This document shows positions 39,126-46,784 of a stretch of DNA of 64,000 bases, one piece after another. The position numbers were made by a program, and so were the translations under genes. The DNA is taken from NCBI RefSeq assembly GCF_030230605.1, contig NZ_JASPDO010000011.1, forward strand, positions 1-64,000. The letters run 5' to 3'. This DNA is from Brevibacterium sp. UMB1308A. GTDB taxonomy: Bacteria > Actinomycetota > Actinomycetes > Actinomycetales > Brevibacteriaceae. Position 1 is the first letter of the stretch, and the number at the start of each line of letters is the position of its first letter. Under the pieces are notes generated by a model. The model was not told the DNA's origin and did no database searches. It was given only the letters and a program-made list of their open reading frames with translations.

Positions 39126-40321
39126 GATCCAGCCTTTCGACGTGAAAGAACAACTGCTCCGGTAAAGCCCAATACAGCTAAAGGGACCGCCAAATACATC
39201 ACTGACGCAGGAGAATCGAAGTGTTCGATCAAAGCACCGCCTGCGCTCGCACCTATGAGTGATGACACGCCTGCTGCGGTGGCTGTGGCTCCGTAGGCAC
39301 GTGTCAAACCAGTTCCTTCTCTACGGAGCTGAGCTGTGACTTCGTCCAGTGTGGGACTCACAAGAAGTTCAGCCAGACTAAAGAGTGTTGCAAAGAGGAT
39401 CACTGTCGCTGGCCCCGCTGGAATTGGTAGAACCAGAAAGCTTCCGACGAACAACAGAAACCCGATGGCCAAAACATAAGAAGATCGAACGGGTTTGAGG
39501 AGTTTCACTAACAGTGGGTATTGCAGAACAAGGATGAGAATCGCGTTTCCGGTATACACCCATGGAGATCCAAGTGGCGTGCCAAAGCCACTTTCCGCAT
39601 AGAGTGGCACGACGAGTGGCCACTGAGAATAAATCCCCCAGTACGCCAGTGTGCATCCAATCAAAACGAAAAACAGTCGGTCAAGCCGACGCCTGTCGCT
39701 TCGCATGCGAGTTTTCGTGTCTTGGCCGCTTTCTTCCGGTGGTTTGAACTTCACAAACAGTAAACCCAAACCAAGCAACACATATGAAGTAACAACCGAC
39801 AAAACAATGACGGAGAACGAGGCAACCACAAAAACGACGCCGCCGATCGACGGCCCTACGAGCGCGCCAAGGTTAACGGCGATAGATCGCATTGTGATCG
39901 TTCGGCGGTCAGACGAAGCCCTCATGAGTTCAGTTTTCAATGCGAGAGCTGTCGAAGAACTCCCAAGGCTTGCAACAACGGCGCCAACCGCGTACGTCAG
40001 TACGTTGCTGTCAAACGCAAAAACGAGGAGGCCCACGCTGCGAAGAGCCAAACCACCTATTGCCAGTGTTCTCGATCCTAATCTGGCGTTGACTGCCCCT
40101 ATCAGTCCAGAGAGAATTTGCCCGGTGCCTGAGAGAAGGCCAAGAATCAATCCAGTAGCGCCAGCACCAACACCACGATCGATGAGTTCAAGAGTGATCA
40201 GCGGGTAGAACATGAATGTCGTGATCCCGCTGATCACAATTGCAACGAGAAACACCCAGGTGGATGATGTCGCTGCATCAACTGATTCTATTGAACCATT
40301 TTTGGAAGGGTCAGGCATCAT
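39122..40321 (-). CDS. MFS transporter of ATP-grasp operon
   Basis: 399 residues with about 12 membrane helices in two halves joined by a charged loop (KFKPPEESGQDTKTRMRSDRRRLDR, split here around residue 205). It is flanked on both sides by ATP-grasp ligases with 4-base overlaps at each junction, so all three are translated as a unit. By comparison with BacE in bacilysin operons, I infer export of the ligase product and perhaps self-protection. No substrate motif supports this directly. Confidence 0.85.
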   Translation of the reverse strand: MMPDPSKNGSIESVDAATSSTWVFLVAIVISGITTFMFYPLITLELIDRGVGAGATGLILGLLSGTGQILSGLIGAVNARLGSRTLAIGGLALRSVGLLVFAFDSNVLTYAVGAVVASLGSSSTALALKTELMRASSDRRTITMRSIAVNLGALVGPSIGGVVFVVASFSVIVLSVVTSYVLLGLGLLFVKFKPPEESGQDTKTRMRSDRRRLDRLFFVLIGCTLAYWGIYSQWPLVVPLYAESGFGTPLGSPWVYTGNAILILVLQYPLLVKLLKPVRSSYVLAIGFLLFVGSFLVLPIPAGPATVILFATLFSLAELLVSPTLDEVTAQLRREGTGLTRAYGATATAAGVSSLIGASAGGALIEHFDSPASVMYLAVPLAVLGFTGAVVLSRRKAGS

Positions 40322-41454
40322 TGGACATCCACCGTTAGCGCTTGCGAGGCCGCAAGAGCTCTGTCTTGCGCCAGGGCAGGAGTTGCTGCTGTGGCGTACA
40401 CGTTTCCGATGCGCGCCTTGTACGACGTGGTGTCCGTGATGTGGTCACCTATCGACTTTGACGGAATCCACCCGGGCTGCCCCGGATAAAACCGCAGATT
40501 ATCAAGCCTCTCTATACCGCGAAGTTGGCCAGTTTGAGTGGAATAGATGCTCACATGACTATGGCCTGCACAAACTTCACGGATCTCAGGGAGGTGAGGT
40601 TCCATGTTGAGGGCATCAGCGACAGCCAGAGCGTACGGGTCAAAGTTGGTGCATGTGTCAATTGCAGGTGTGATCAAAGCGCCGGGCATCCGCGCGTTAA
40701 GTTCGACCAGCGCAAACCCGGTGGCAGTCTCAATGAACTCTACGTGTGCGAACCCAACGTCGTACTGTAGCTTCGCAAGGAGGCTCTTCCCCCATTGTTC
40801 GACCTCAGCTTCCCACGGTGTCCCATACTCGTGGGGAAAGGTTTTGACGTTTTCGAGAAAGACTGGTGGGGCCGTCAAAATTCGGTTTGTGATGCCGAAG
40901 AAAACAGTGGAGTTGCCGTTTGACCAGAACTCGGCCGAATACAGCGGTCCACGATAGTAGGGTTCGGTTACGAAAGCGTCCTGGTCTCCCGCAGAAGCGC
41001 GAAGTTCTTCCAGTTCGTGCTCGGTGTGAACAAGGTCAATGCCGAGTGATCCAGTTCCATTACGTGGCTTGACTATTTTAGGAAAATCACTGACAGGCGT
41101 GGCGGAATACGCGGAGAGTTCCCGTTGCACCCACTCCTTGTCACGGAAATTCTTGAGACGAGAGCTTGAAAATCGACGTGGAAAATCAAACTCTTCACGT
41201 AACTCAGCCGCAATCACACCCCATGTGTCAGTAGAGCTAAAAACGGCACCTATGTTATTTCGCTCGGCTCTAATGTATGCGCGCAATTGTTCGTGATCGT
41301 TTGTGGGGAATGTGAGTACGTCAGCACCTTCTGTATCAGAATAAATCGAAGGGTCCGAGGCAAGAAGCCTGAGTTTGTAACCACGTTTCTGCGCGTGCTC
41401 CGCCATCCTGTTGACGCCGAGGGTCATCGCCTCCACAGCTAAAAGTGTCTTCAA
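40318..41454 (-). CDS. ATP-grasp ligase (second island copy, operon lead gene)
   Basis: 378 residues from TTG 41454, which has AAGGGGG eight bases upstream; the frame is open to 41556 without a better site. FRDKEWVQREL (about 103-113), the glycine loop VKPRNGTGSLG (128-138), Glu164 (VTEPYY), Glu239 (HVEFIE) and the metal set Glu251/Asn253/Arg255 (VELNARMPG) are all present, so it looks fully active. It resembles carbamoyl-phosphate/PylC-like amino-acid ligases. As the first gene of the operon it probably makes the first bond; the other ligase may add a second residue. The product is unknown. Confidence 0.85.
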   Translation of the reverse strand: MKTLLAVEAMTLGVNRMAEHAQKRGYKLRLLASDPSIYSDTEGADVLTFPTNDHEQLRAYIRAERNNIGAVFSSTDTWGVIAAELREEFDFPRRFSSSRLKNFRDKEWVQRELSAYSATPVSDFPKIVKPRNGTGSLGIDLVHTEHELEELRASAGDQDAFVTEPYYRGPLYSAEFWSNGNSTVFFGITNRILTAPPVFLENVKTFPHEYGTPWEAEVEQWGKSLLAKLQYDVGFAHVEFIETATGFALVELNARMPGALITPAIDTCTNFDPYALAVADALNMEPHLPEIREVCAGHSHVSIYSTQTGQLRGIERLDNLRFYPGQPGWIPSKSIGDHITDTTSYKARIGNVYATAATPALAQDRALAASQALTVDVQ

Positions 41455-41455
41455 C

Positions 41456-41578
41456 TCTGGCGCCCCCTTTGCACTACCGCCTCGGTCCAGCAGGAACTCC
41501 CACCTGTTTGAATCATTAACTACGGGTGACAGGCTAGCACGGAAGAGCACGATCAAACCGCCGTCTTTCTGGCGCCCC
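41456..41578. repeat. 11-bp direct repeat flanking the ATP-grasp operon leader
   Basis: TCTGGCGCCCC occurs at 41456-41466, just upstream of the operon start codon, and again at 41568-41578, ending in the stop codon of the first orphan dprA tail. The 100-odd bases between hold the operon's promoter and leader, in which I see no gene. A similar GGCGCC lies next to the stop of intact dprA (46639). Confidence 0.55.
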
Positions 41579-41760
41579 TAACCACTCTTCTTCCACCCGC
41601 GGGTGTCCTTTGCAGGTCGGTCTTTCATCATGTGCACACCAACTACCGACCGTGCTTCGTTGACCGTCACGCCAGCTTTGCTGGCCACCGAATCCAAACC
41701 CGCGCCCCTCACAGTGGGATTTCCCAGGACCTAGATCGCGGATCCCAGCTCATGCCCACG
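41578..41760 (-). pseudogene. Orphan copy A of the dprA 3' end joined to an abiEii 3' remnant
   Basis: Bases 41578-41718 repeat the last ~140 bases of dprA (encoding TVRGAGLDSVASKAG...GWKKSG and a stop), differing at several positions. Immediately beyond (41709-41760) the minus strand still reads SWDPRSRSWEIPL and stop, the C-terminus of an AbiEii-like protein, identical in structure to the junction at 45053. So this is what is left of an earlier abiE cassette plus dprA tail. Confidence 0.85.
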
Positions 41761-42027
41761 CCCCGCTGCACGGTCGAGGCGATGCGCGGGGTATGAGTGA
41801 AGACATGCTAACCTCCGGCGTATGCCGCTCAACGATAAACGAACTCGCCGACCTCACTTTCGCTTCTGACAAGACACTGGTGTTCTGAGCCGTCAAGCAC
41901 CACACCGCCCCGGGACGAAACGTCACTGACCTCGAATCGCTAATTCAGCTTGCAGAGACATTCCGACTTGCGTCGGCACCAACTGGACTTTGCACCCACG
42001 CTCGTCACTCACCACGAAAGATACCGA
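41761..42027. other. Degenerate spacer before the second MFS gene
   Basis: No gene can be supported. A short open frame at 41807-41890 (MLTSGVCRSTINELADL...) could be a remnant. Just before 42028 GAAAG gives a weak ribosome site for the MFS gene. Confidence 0.4.
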
Positions 42028-43287
42028 ATGAATACCGGTTCTAAACTCCACGCACCGATTAGTGAACACGAACGTGCCCGCGTGCACAAACGCACGCTCA
42101 CAGTTGTGATCCTGAGCCAGATCCTTGGGGGTGCTGGCCTGGCTGCCGGGATCGCTGTAGGAGCGCTGCTTGCGCAAGACATGCTCGGCTCCGATGCTCT
42201 CTCCGGCTTGCCGACTGGCCTATTCACGCTTGGCTCGGCCCTCGCCGCCTACCTTGTGGGCCGCTCCACACAGCGATTCGGTCGCCGCATGGGCTTGGCC
42301 TGCGGGTTCATCACCGGTGGGATCGGCGCTCTCGGCGTCGTGATCGCCGCAATCGCAGACAACGCTCCACTGTTGTTCGTTGCTTTGTTCGTCTACGGCT
42401 CAGGCACTGCGACGAACCTGCAAGCCCGCTATGCTGGCACAGACCTGGCACTGCCCAGCAGGCGCGGGTTCGGAGCGAGCATGGCGATGGTCGCCACCAC
42501 GATCGGTGCCGTCGCAGGCCCCAACCTCATCGAGCCAATGGGCGTTTTCGCTGACGCGATAGGCGTGCCAACTCTGGCGGGTCCGTTCATCCTGGCAGCG
42601 GTTGCCTATACCGTGGCTGGTCTCTTCCTGTTCGCATTCCTCCGCCCCGACCCCTACCTGCTTGCACGAGACATAGCCCAACACGAAACAACCCAAGTCG
42701 CCCAGAGTGATCAGGCCACGACACTACCGAAAGTCGGGGTGAGCGCATACGTCGGCGCGACGGTAATGGTGCTCACGCAGATCGTCATGATCGCGATCAT
42801 GTCGATGACTCCGGTACACATGAGAGCCCACAACTACGGAATGGACGCGATTGGTCTCGTGATCGGACTCCATATCGGAGCGATGTGGCTACCCTCACTA
42901 TTCACCGGCACCCTCGTCGACAAACTTGGTCGCACCCCAATGGTGATCGCGTCCGGAGTCACACTGTTGCTCGCCGGGCTCTTGGCAGCACTTGCTCCTG
43001 CCGATTCTCTCGGACTGCTAATCCTTGCGCTCGTACTGCTCGGCCTCGGATGGAACTTTGGCCTAATCGCAGGCACAGCGCTCGTGGTCGATGCAACAGT
43101 GCCGCAGAACCGACCTAAGACACAGGGCACCATCGATGTGCTCATCGCGCTCGCCGGCGCCGCCGGCGGGGTGGCATCCGGGGCCGTCTTGCACGCCACG
43201 AGCTACCAGGTGCTGTCCATTGGCGGCGGCACCCTCGTTACCCTCCTAATCTCCGTTCTCTTCTGGGCACGGAACGAACAGCGCTGA
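42028..43287 (+). CDS. MFS transporter
   Basis: 419 residues with 12 predicted membrane helices and the MFS loop motif GRSTQRFGRRMG between helices 2 and 3. A second related loop, VDKLGRTPMV, follows helix 8. It is a drug/proton-antiporter-like permease, substrate unknown. It lies inside the island, between two orphan dprA tails, on the opposite strand to the ATP-grasp operon. The start ATG 42028 fits homologues; the frame is open upstream to 41950. Confidence 0.85.
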   Translation: MNTGSKLHAPISEHERARVHKRTLTVVILSQILGGAGLAAGIAVGALLAQDMLGSDALSGLPTGLFTLGSALAAYLVGRSTQRFGRRMGLACGFITGGIGALGVVIAAIADNAPLLFVALFVYGSGTATNLQARYAGTDLALPSRRGFGASMAMVATTIGAVAGPNLIEPMGVFADAIGVPTLAGPFILAAVAYTVAGLFLFAFLRPDPYLLARDIAQHETTQVAQSDQATTLPKVGVSAYVGATVMVLTQIVMIAIMSMTPVHMRAHNYGMDAIGLVIGLHIGAMWLPSLFTGTLVDKLGRTPMVIASGVTLLLAGLLAALAPADSLGLLILALVLLGLGWNFGLIAGTALVVDATVPQNRPKTQGTIDVLIALAGAAGGVASGAVLHATSYQVLSIGGGTLVTLLISVLFWARNEQR

Positions 43288-43332
43288 GGCGAAAGCTCAC
43301 TGCTTCCCACCACGAGAGCGTTACCCTTTTCC

Positions 43333-43467
43333 ATGAAAGAGAAGAATATGTCTGGGCTGAGCAAAGCCGCCGTGTGGTTGCGTGAACGAGGCATCGATGC
43401 GAAAGCGATGGATGAGGGCATCATCGAGTGGAGAGCGAACAAAGACATCATTCTCAACGTCGCTTGA
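43333..43467 (+). pseudogene. Short frame resembling the C-terminal end of a rhodanese domain
   Basis: 44 codons, MKEKNMSGLSKAAVWLRERGIDAKA followed by DEGIIEWRANKD (written here in part). The pattern 'AAxxLRERGIDAxAxxxGIIxW' is like the end of rhodanese sulfurtransferases, but the catalytic cysteine loop is missing. It follows the MFS gene by 45 bases and may be a remnant of a fused or neighbouring gene. Low certainty. Confidence 0.35.
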
Positions 43468-43676
43468 AAACCCGAGACTTACGAACCTCAGAGCACACCG
43501 CACTTCCTGCATACGCGCAACACTTCGAGACTCATAGGGGATTTGGGACCGCTCTGTTTGTAGGCTGGATAGACCATCGATCGACTTGTACGGCCCGGAC
43601 GAGCATTGACGCCTGGCTGGTGTCGCGATGTGTTCATGCGCTCTCTCCTTGTTCAAGGAGGTGCACTTTCCACTCC

Positions 43677-43973
43677 GCGCCGGCCATTACCGAGCAGGCG
43701 ATCACCTGGCACCAGTTTGACACCGAGACCTTCGACCTCGGACGCGACGAAGTGCCGGTCAGAGGCGCAGACCTATCGATCGGGCTCTACTCCCCCGAAC
43801 GTTGCATCGCCGACGCGTTCCGTCTCCGCGGCCAGCTCGGCTACGAGATCGCACGAGACTCACTCAGGGAGTGATTGCGTCGTGGAGGGAAGCCCAACAA
43901 CCTGATTCAGATCGCCTTGCAGCTCCCCCGGGCCAAGACTCCGATCATCCGCGCCTTGGAGACACTGTTATGA
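43677..43973 (+). pseudogene. AbiEi antitoxin remnant with in-frame nonsense codon
   Basis: The plus strand reads ITWHQFDTETFDLGRDE, then SIGLYSPERCIADAFRL, YEIARDSLRE, a TGA at 43872-43874, and in the same frame LRRGGKPNNLIQIALQL, PRAKTPIIRALETLL and stop. This is collinear with the C-terminal half of the intact AbiEi at 45952-46530 (TWHSFAPDTFTLGRE, AIYSPERTIIDCFRL, ALRRW, LALEVLL). The TGA stands where a Trp (TGG) is expected, so a single G-to-A change explains it. The N-terminal half is absent. A 32-codon frame overlapping its stop (ATGA at 43970) marks the lost partner. Confidence 0.8.
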
Positions 43974-44055
43974 CGCGCGGCGAAGAGGTCGACGTCGACC
44001 TGATCGGATACATTGATACTCCCAACAAGTACTACAGCCCTGCGAGAACCCTTAG

Positions 44056-44817
44056 ATGCACCACATGAATGACCTAGACCCTCTAATTGTTAGCCTCACT
44101 GGATCGGTTACACTCTCTGCTCCGATCGTGTCTGCAATCGAGTCAGGCGAGTTGGAACCAGAAGGAGCGTTCGCACGTTTTTCTGGCACGTGTCACGCCT
44201 TGGCTCCGCAGTGGTTTGATTCAAACCAGCTTCAGGCGCATGAAGCGTTTTGGTGCTTCGATGATGGTGCACAAATCGACCAGACAATCAGCGGTGAACT
44301 GGCCTGGTTCCAAACAGGCGTTTACACCTCATCGGTCGCACTGCAATCCGTCCCTCTACTGGTCCATGCTGCAGGAGAGGCTGTCAAACAGCTAGGCACT
44401 TCCAGCTTCGACAGCATCCGCGTTCAAGTGCCACATGCGAGAGGCGGCTTTGGTGAGGAAGCAATCCAGCAGCTCGTGGACCAGTTTTCAGCGCTAGCCA
44501 ATGTGCGGTCTGCTGTTGAAGTACATGCGCAATTACTGTGCCGAAGGCACCACAAACGGTGGACCTCAGAAGCTACGACATGGTTCGACAGTACCTACCT
44601 GGTGCCACTAGCCTTGCAAAACTTAGAAATGGCGCAGGACCGTGTGAATCTTGACAACCGGTGGGCGCTCCGACAAGCGCAAAGCTTGTGTACTGCAGTA
44701 TTTTCTGCTCCTGAATGGTCTTTATCACTGGCATCAACAATTGCTGTGCTCATGGTCGAAGCAACACGCGCAACTTGCACCAATGGCACTGTAATTGTGG
44801 AAGTCAAACGCGGATGA
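44056..44817 (+). CDS. Unrecognised protein in the accessory island
   Basis: 253 residues, or 250 if it starts at ATG 44065; neither has a good ribosome site. I do not recognise the family. No membrane helix or signal is evident. Its features are a Trp-rich middle (APQWFDS, EAFWCFDD, LAWFQTG), a single RRHHKRW basic cluster near residue 163-170, and a C-terminus ending VIVEVKRG. The frame is clean through 760 bases and codon use looks like real coding sequence. It lies between an abiE remnant and an orphan dprA tail, on the strand opposite to the intact abiE pair. Confidence 0.6.
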   Translation: MHHMNDLDPLIVSLTGSVTLSAPIVSAIESGELEPEGAFARFSGTCHALAPQWFDSNQLQAHEAFWCFDDGAQIDQTISGELAWFQTGVYTSSVALQSVPLLVHAAGEAVKQLGTSSFDSIRVQVPHARGGFGEEAIQQLVDQFSALANVRSAVEVHAQLLCRRHHKRWTSEATTWFDSTYLVPLALQNLEMAQDRVNLDNRWALRQAQSLCTAVFSAPEWSLSLASTIAVLMVEATRATCTNGTVIVEVKRG

Positions 44818-44921
44818 TACGAGTTACTGCGTCGATGCGCTCTTGATGGTTTGTTGCCAACCGACTGCGGGGTACGACGCGCTGTCATGATGCCGCTCTC
44901 ACCACGCACAGAACAGAGCCT

Positions 44922-45062
44922 CTAACCAGTCTTCTTCCACCCGTGGGTGTCCTTTGCAGCTCGGCCTTTCATCATGAGCACACCAACCACCGACCGTGCT
45001 TCGTTGACCGTCACCCCAGCTTTGCTGGCCACCGAATCCAAACCCGCGCCCCTCACAGTGGG
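44922..45062 (-). repeat. Orphan copy B of the dprA 3' end
   Basis: 141 bases encoding the same final DprA residues (TVRGAGLDSVASKAG...HGWKKTG, stop at 44922). It is closer to copy A (41578) than to intact dprA (46644). The 3' end of abiEii reads into it, its stop codon (45053-45055) lying inside the repeat. Upstream frames read IRRTRAGPQSNG..., the abiEii sequence in another frame. Confidence 0.92.
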
Positions 45063-45955
45063 ATTTCCCAGGACCGCGACCGCGGATCCCAGGTCGTGCC
45101 CGTTGCTCTGCGGTCCAGCACGGGTTCGGCGTATGCGAGGCACTCGGCGAGGAGGTCGGCGAAATGCTCTGGCGTAGTGGCTGCAAGGCGCTGTTTACGC
45201 CGCCAGTTCTGCCACCTCCGCTCGGCCAGGTCGGGCATGGTCTCCAGTAGCGGTCGCATTGAGTCCAACTGCGTGTGGCGGTGGTCTGCGACGGCTTCGA
45301 GAGCGGCGCGTTGGTCGGCGTAGGTGATGCGGCGTGTGCCGACAATCCAAGCAATGTCGACGAAGTCGCGCCAGCGGGTGTTCACCTCGCCGCGCTCGAG
45401 AGCGGTGACGATCTTCTCTGCAAGAACCATGTGGTCGGGGTACCCGCGCAAGCGGAGCGTTCCACCAAGTAAGCATGGCAGTTCCTGCTCGACCGGTGCG
45501 GGCCAGATCGGATCGCCAAAGTTAACGTCAACGTGCAAAGCAATACGTGCGGTGGCCAGACGAACGTTGAGTTTGACACGGACGCCGGTATAGACCGCGT
45601 CATCACGGATCGACTCACCGGAGACAGAGCCGAGTTCGAAGACCAAGCCGTCATCGGGTTGTTGAACGATGATCTCCCGGACACGAGCCTCAACGTCGAG
45701 GATGTAGTTGGGGAACCCGGTGGCGGCGAGGTCGATGTCTCGGGTGGGTCGGCGCGCGGCGAACGCAGCCATGAGCACGCCACCTTTGAGAACGAAGTCG
45801 TTCGAAACCTTTGAAGCAACCAGGCGGACGAGGAATCCTTCGAGGGCGTACAGGGTGAAGTACTCTGCCGGATCGCGACGGTGGGCGCGGGCGATGTTGC
45901 GCAAGTCGTTATACACCTGACCGGCGCGGGTGTTACGGTTCGGCGCCGGAGTCAC
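45053..45955 (-). CDS. abiEii: AbiEii-type nucleotidyltransferase toxin
   Basis: 300 residues from GTG 45955, which overlaps the abiEi stop (GTGA). The nucleotidyltransferase motif is intact: LKGGVLMAAFAARRPTRDIDL with Gly58-Gly59, Asp73 and Asp75. AbiEii/MenT-type toxins transfer nucleotides to RNA (tRNA or other acceptors) and give phage abortive infection in a type IV or II-like system with AbiEi. The last codons (PL, stop) come from the dprA tail copy, showing that the gene was joined to it. Also possible is a stand-alone nucleotidyltransferase, but the partner makes AbiE most likely. Confidence 0.9.
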   Translation of the reverse strand: MTPAPNRNTRAGQVYNDLRNIARAHRRDPAEYFTLYALEGFLVRLVASKVSNDFVLKGGVLMAAFAARRPTRDIDLAATGFPNYILDVEARVREIIVQQPDDGLVFELGSVSGESIRDDAVYTGVRVKLNVRLATARIALHVDVNFGDPIWPAPVEQELPCLLGGTLRLRGYPDHMVLAEKIVTALERGEVNTRWRDFVDIAWIVGTRRITYADQRAALEAVADHRHTQLDSMRPLLETMPDLAERRWQNWRRKQRLAATTPEHFADLLAECLAYAEPVLDRRATGTTWDPRSRSWEIPL

Positions 45956-46530
45956 AGCAGCACCTCCAACGCCAGGCGCAGCCTCGGCTTCGCCTTGGGG
46001 AAGGCATCGGCCATGCGCAGCAACCTCGCCGGCGTTGACCCGGTGCGGGGCAACCACCGCCGGAGTGCATCGTAGGCAGTCTCGCTGCCCTCGTGATGCA
46101 TGAGTCGGAAACAGTCGATGATGGTCCGCTCGGGCGAGTAGATCGCCATCGTCACACCCGGAGCAACACGGTGTGTTTCACGTCCGAGGGTGAAGGTGTC
46201 GGGGGCGAAGCTGTGCCATGTCACGTGGTCGAACCCGGCCGGATGCCTGGTTCCGCGAGGTAAGGCGATGTCGGTGTCGAACGGGATAACGTCGGTGAGG
46301 TCATGATGCGCGAGCGCGCTAGTCAGACACATTGTCGCCTCCGATCGCACAGCGGTCGCGGAGGCGAGAGAAACAAAGCGCTCATCAAGCATGCCGGGGT
46401 ACAGATACACGCCACGTCCCACACGCTCGATCTCCTCAGCCGCGAGCAGGTCGTATACCTCGTCCTTGCGCAGTCCCGCCATACGTGCCTGTTCGAGTGT
46501 GAACACCGGCGCCAGGTTAATAGTCGTCAC
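45952..46530 (-). CDS. abiEi: AbiEi-type antitoxin / transcriptional repressor
   Basis: 192 residues from GTG 46530, seven bases after GGAGGT; an upstream GTG at 46539 is possible. N-terminal winged helix (FTLEQARMAGLRKDEVYDLLAAEEIERVGRGVYLYPG) and a C-terminal antitoxin domain with IYSPERTIIDCFRLMHHEGSETAYDALRRW. AbiEi proteins neutralise AbiEii and repress their own promoter at inverted repeats. A dyad lies directly upstream. The order antitoxin then toxin with a 4-base overlap is standard. Confidence 0.9.
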   Translation of the reverse strand: MTTINLAPVFTLEQARMAGLRKDEVYDLLAAEEIERVGRGVYLYPGMLDERFVSLASATAVRSEATMCLTSALAHHDLTDVIPFDTDIALPRGTRHPAGFDHVTWHSFAPDTFTLGRETHRVAPGVTMAIYSPERTIIDCFRLMHHEGSETAYDALRRWLPRTGSTPARLLRMADAFPKAKPRLRLALEVLL

Positions 46531-46543
46531 GTCGGTCACCTCC

Positions 46544-46572
46544 TACATGTACACACATCAAGTGTATGTGTA
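46544..46572 (-). promoter_or_regulatory. Candidate AbiEi operator
   Basis: An imperfect dyad, TACACACAT (46550-46558) with GTATGTGTA (46564-46572), overlaps a palindrome TACATGTA (46544-46551) immediately before the abiEi ribosome site. AbiEi of other species autoregulates through inverted repeats at this place. The assignment is inference. Confidence 0.45.
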
Positions 46573-46643
46573 AACAGTTAGAAACAAAAGAGGGTGACGG
46601 TAACTCGCAACACCACCCGGAATCATCAAGCGTTACGGCGCCT

Positions 46644-46784
46644 CTAGCTGCTCTTCTTCCAGCCGCGAGCATCTTTAGCCGCTCGTCCTTTCATCATGAG
46701 CACACCAACCACCGACCGTGCTTCGTTCACCGTCACCCCAGCTTTGCTGGCCACCGAATCCAAACCTGCACCCCGCACCGTGGG
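46644..46784 (-). repeat. Parent copy C of the dprA 3'-end repeat
   Basis: The final 141 bases of intact dprA; the two orphan copies at 41578-41718 and 44922-45062 are collinear without gaps. Just past the stop codon the three copies still share a GCC-T/C before CTA (GGCGCCT, AGAGCCT, GGCGCCC), so the homologous block reaches slightly beyond the gene. Confidence 0.92.

Larger units (their letters stand above)
43288..44055. other. Remnant-rich stretch between MFS and hypothetical gene
   Basis: Apart from the rhodanese-like fragment and the AbiEi remnant listed separately, 43468-43676 shows no gene I can support. A TTCAAGGAGGTGC sequence (around 43650) resembles a ribosome site without a following gene, fitting decay. 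Confidence 0.4.

Noticed and set aside
41455..41577. T-box-like GGACCGAGGCGG in the ATP-grasp operon leader
   Set aside because: It lacks the TGGNACCGCG bulge consensus and a specifier stem; resemblance is too weak.
41807..41890. Possible small gene before the MFS transporter
   Set aside because: Only 27 codons, no ribosome site and no recognisable family; treated as a remnant.
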